A DNA stretch of 5,129 nucleotides, taken from positions 9,025-14,153 of the forward strand of contig CAJTPP010000046.1 of the NCBI GenBank assembly GCA_910578235.1. Reading direction: 5' to 3'. The position numbers were made by a program, and so were the translations under genes. Under the pieces are notes generated by a model. The model saw nothing but the letters and a program-made list of their open reading frames with translations. It ran no database searches and was not told the DNA's origin. This DNA is from an uncultured Clostridia bacterium. GTDB lineage: Bacteria; Bacillota; Clostridia; UBA1381. Shown one piece after another: positions 3,991 to 5,129 of the stretch (positions are counted from its first letter, which is position 1; each line of letters begins with the position of its first letter).

Positions 3991-4734
3991 TTATTCTCCA
4001 AACTTATCACAAAATACTCCCAGCGGAAAATATTCCGCCATCTCCGTCCCTATCCTTTTAACCGCGTCCTGAGTGCTCATTTTCCAGTTTGTCGGACACG
4101 CCGACAGAAGTTCTATAAATGAATAAGCATTATGATTTATCTGATATTCTATCGCTTTTTTCACTGCCTTTTTAGCCGCGCGTATATGAGGAACTGTGTC
4201 AAGAGCGCACCGTTCTATATACGACGGTCCTGTCACTTGTGACAGTATTTCGCACATTTTCAGCGGATAGCCCTGCGTAAATGGGTCACGTCCGCACGGT
4301 GTTGTCTGGGTAACCTGACCCGGAAGTGTCGTAGGCGCCATCTGTCCGCCCGTCCTACCATAAATAGTATTATTGATAAATACTACTGTAACAGCCTCGC
4401 CTCTTGCCGCCATATGGATAGTCTCAGCTGTTCCGATTGCAGCCAGATCTCCGTCACCCTGATATGACAGTACCACGCTGTCAGGCATACATCTTTTTAC
4501 ACCTGTCGCCACAGACGGTGCTCTGCCGTGAGCCGCCTCCATAACGTCACACTCAAAATAATCATAAGCCTCCACAGCACAGCCTACAGGTACAACCATC
4601 ACGGTTTTATCCAGAATTCCCAGTTCGTCAATCGCTTCGCCTATAATTCTGTGGGCAATACCGTGTCCGCAGCCGGGACAATAGTGAAAAGACGTGTCTA
4701 TTATTGAATCGGGTTTTTTACATATTGTTTTCAT
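3991..4734 (-). CDS. 2-oxoacid:ferredoxin oxidoreductase, beta subunit (thiamine diphosphate and Fe-S)
   Basis: This 247-residue subunit (KorB/VorA type) binds thiamine diphosphate and one [4Fe-4S] cluster. CPGCGHG (19-25) supplies Cys19 and Cys22, with Cys52 (VGCAVEA) and Cys213 (ACPTNW) completing the usual four-cysteine pattern. Cys147 (TPCGR) is additional. The thiamine motif begins GDGD (93-96) and ends FINNTIYGRTGGQ (119-131), which includes the Mg2+-binding asparagines. HGRAPSVATGVKR (69-81) is another conserved block. AGGAGG (4742-4747) lies 7 nt before the ATG, within the upstream alpha gene, which it overlaps by 17 bp, so expression should be coupled and stoichiometric. The order alpha-beta-gamma is the standard one. 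Decarboxylation to the hydroxyalkyl-thiamine intermediate takes place on this subunit together with alpha. Enzymes of this class are oxygen-sensitive, in keeping with an anaerobe. Confidence 0.93.
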   Translation of the reverse strand: MKTICKKPDSIIDTSFHYCPGCGHGIAHRIIGEAIDELGILDKTVMVVPVGCAVEAYDYFECDVMEAAHGRAPSVATGVKRCMPDSVVLSYQGDGDLAAIGTAETIHMAARGEAVTVVFINNTIYGRTGGQMAPTTLPGQVTQTTPCGRDPFTQGYPLKMCEILSQVTGPSYIERCALDTVPHIRAAKKAVKKAIEYQINHNAYSFIELLSACPTNWKMSTQDAVKRIGTEMAEYFPLGVFCDKFGE

Positions 4735-5129
4735 GCGCTATCCTCCTGATTTCCTCCAGTATCTCATCCTCGTCCGGCAGCATACCGCCGCAGCGTCCGT
4801 AAAAATCCACATTAACTCTTCCGTTAACCGCAAGACGCACATCCTCCACCATCTGTCCGCGGCTCATTTCCACGCACAGAACCGACTTCATCTCTCTGTC
4901 AAACGCTTTTTCGGGAAACGGCCACAATACTTTCGGCCTTATCATTCCCACATTTATTCCCTCGTCTATCGCCCGCACAATAGCCGCCTTCGCTATACGC
5001 GCGGCAATTCCGTAAGCCGTAACAATAATGTCAGCGCTGTCTGTATTGTATTCTTCCCATTCCTGAAGCTTTGAGCGTACCTCGCAATATTTTTTCTCCT
5101 GAATTATATTAACTTCCTCAAGATCTTCA
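4718..5129 (-). CDS. 2-oxoacid:ferredoxin oxidoreductase, alpha subunit (C-terminal part)
   Basis: The C-terminal 136 residues of the alpha subunit (KorA/VorB type) are present. The frame stays open to the window edge, so the gene begins outside and an apparent internal GTG start at 4978 should be ignored. Visible family features in order are an EWEEYNTDSADIIVTAYG segment (start of the transketolase C-terminal-like domain), GMIRPKVLWPFPE, VEMSRGQMVEDVRLAVNG and FYGRCGGMLP near the end. This domain helps bind CoA and shapes the dimer. The resemblance is close to proteins annotated as VorB (3-methyl-2-oxobutanoate) and also to 2-oxoglutarate KorA, so the substrate is left open. The stop (4718-4720) lies inside the beta gene. 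In related operons a small 4Fe-4S ferredoxin-like subunit precedes alpha; here that would be outside the window. Confidence 0.9.
   Translation of the reverse strand, partial: EDLEEVNIIQEKKYCEVRSKLQEWEEYNTDSADIIVTAYGIAARIAKAAIVRAIDEGINVGMIRPKVLWPFPEKAFDREMKSVLCVEMSRGQMVEDVRLAVNGRVNVDFYGRCGGMLPDEDEILEEIRRIAHENNM

Noticed and set aside
4694..5074. 126-residue plus-strand frame opposite the alpha and beta subunits
   Set aside because: It is antisense to two recognised genes and resembles no family, so it is a shadow of GC-richer coding DNA.

Overview
The window reads as chromosomal DNA of a low-GC, strictly anaerobic Clostridia-type Firmicute. Four things point there: AT-rich spacers with consensus sigma-A promoters and strong AGGAGG ribosome binding sites; a tepA-ylzJ pair, typical of endospore-forming Firmicutes; a MetA carrying the residue linked to acetyl-CoA use; and a ferredoxin-dependent 2-oxoacid oxidoreductase operon. 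No transposase, integrase, phage gene, CRISPR array, tRNA or rRNA is visible.

Layout. Positions 1-43 hold the start of a leftward gene (GTG start, signal-peptide-like N terminus) with its promoter at 76-104. Positions 44-719 have no convincing protein gene. They contain two about 85% identical copies (258-329 and 479-551) of a short element ending in a terminator-like hairpin. The second copy lies inside a 14-bp perfect inverted repeat (386-399/603-616). Leftward tepA (905-1606) and ylzJ (720-908) overlap by an ATGA and end at a hairpin terminator (687-711).

Divergent from tepA, a perfect TTGACA-N17-TATAAT promoter (1678-1706) drives a 200-nt leader with a 15-codon upstream ORF, a set of mutually exclusive hairpins and an intrinsic terminator (1852-1887). 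A GNAT acetyltransferase (1913-2494) follows, then metA (2526-3443, homoserine O-acetyltransferase by its Glu111), which also appears to have its own extended -10 promoter. A long bidirectional terminator (3443-3483) separates metA from a convergent leftward operon for a 2-oxoacid:ferredoxin oxidoreductase: alpha (partial, 4718-5129), beta (3991-4734) and gamma (3482-3988).

How the parts work together. MetA activates homoserine for methionine synthesis. The oxidoreductase links 2-oxoacids (2-oxoglutarate or branched-chain) to acyl-CoA and reduced ferredoxin. TepA is a ClpP-like protease tied in Bacillus to secretion and spore outgrowth. The most interesting feature is the leader before the GNAT gene. 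By hand folding it forms a four-stem switch whose leader ORF ends in Val-Met-Pro-Met-Leu, so it looks like translation-coupled attenuation. Its inducer (methionine starvation or a ribosome-targeting drug) is not settled by sequence alone.
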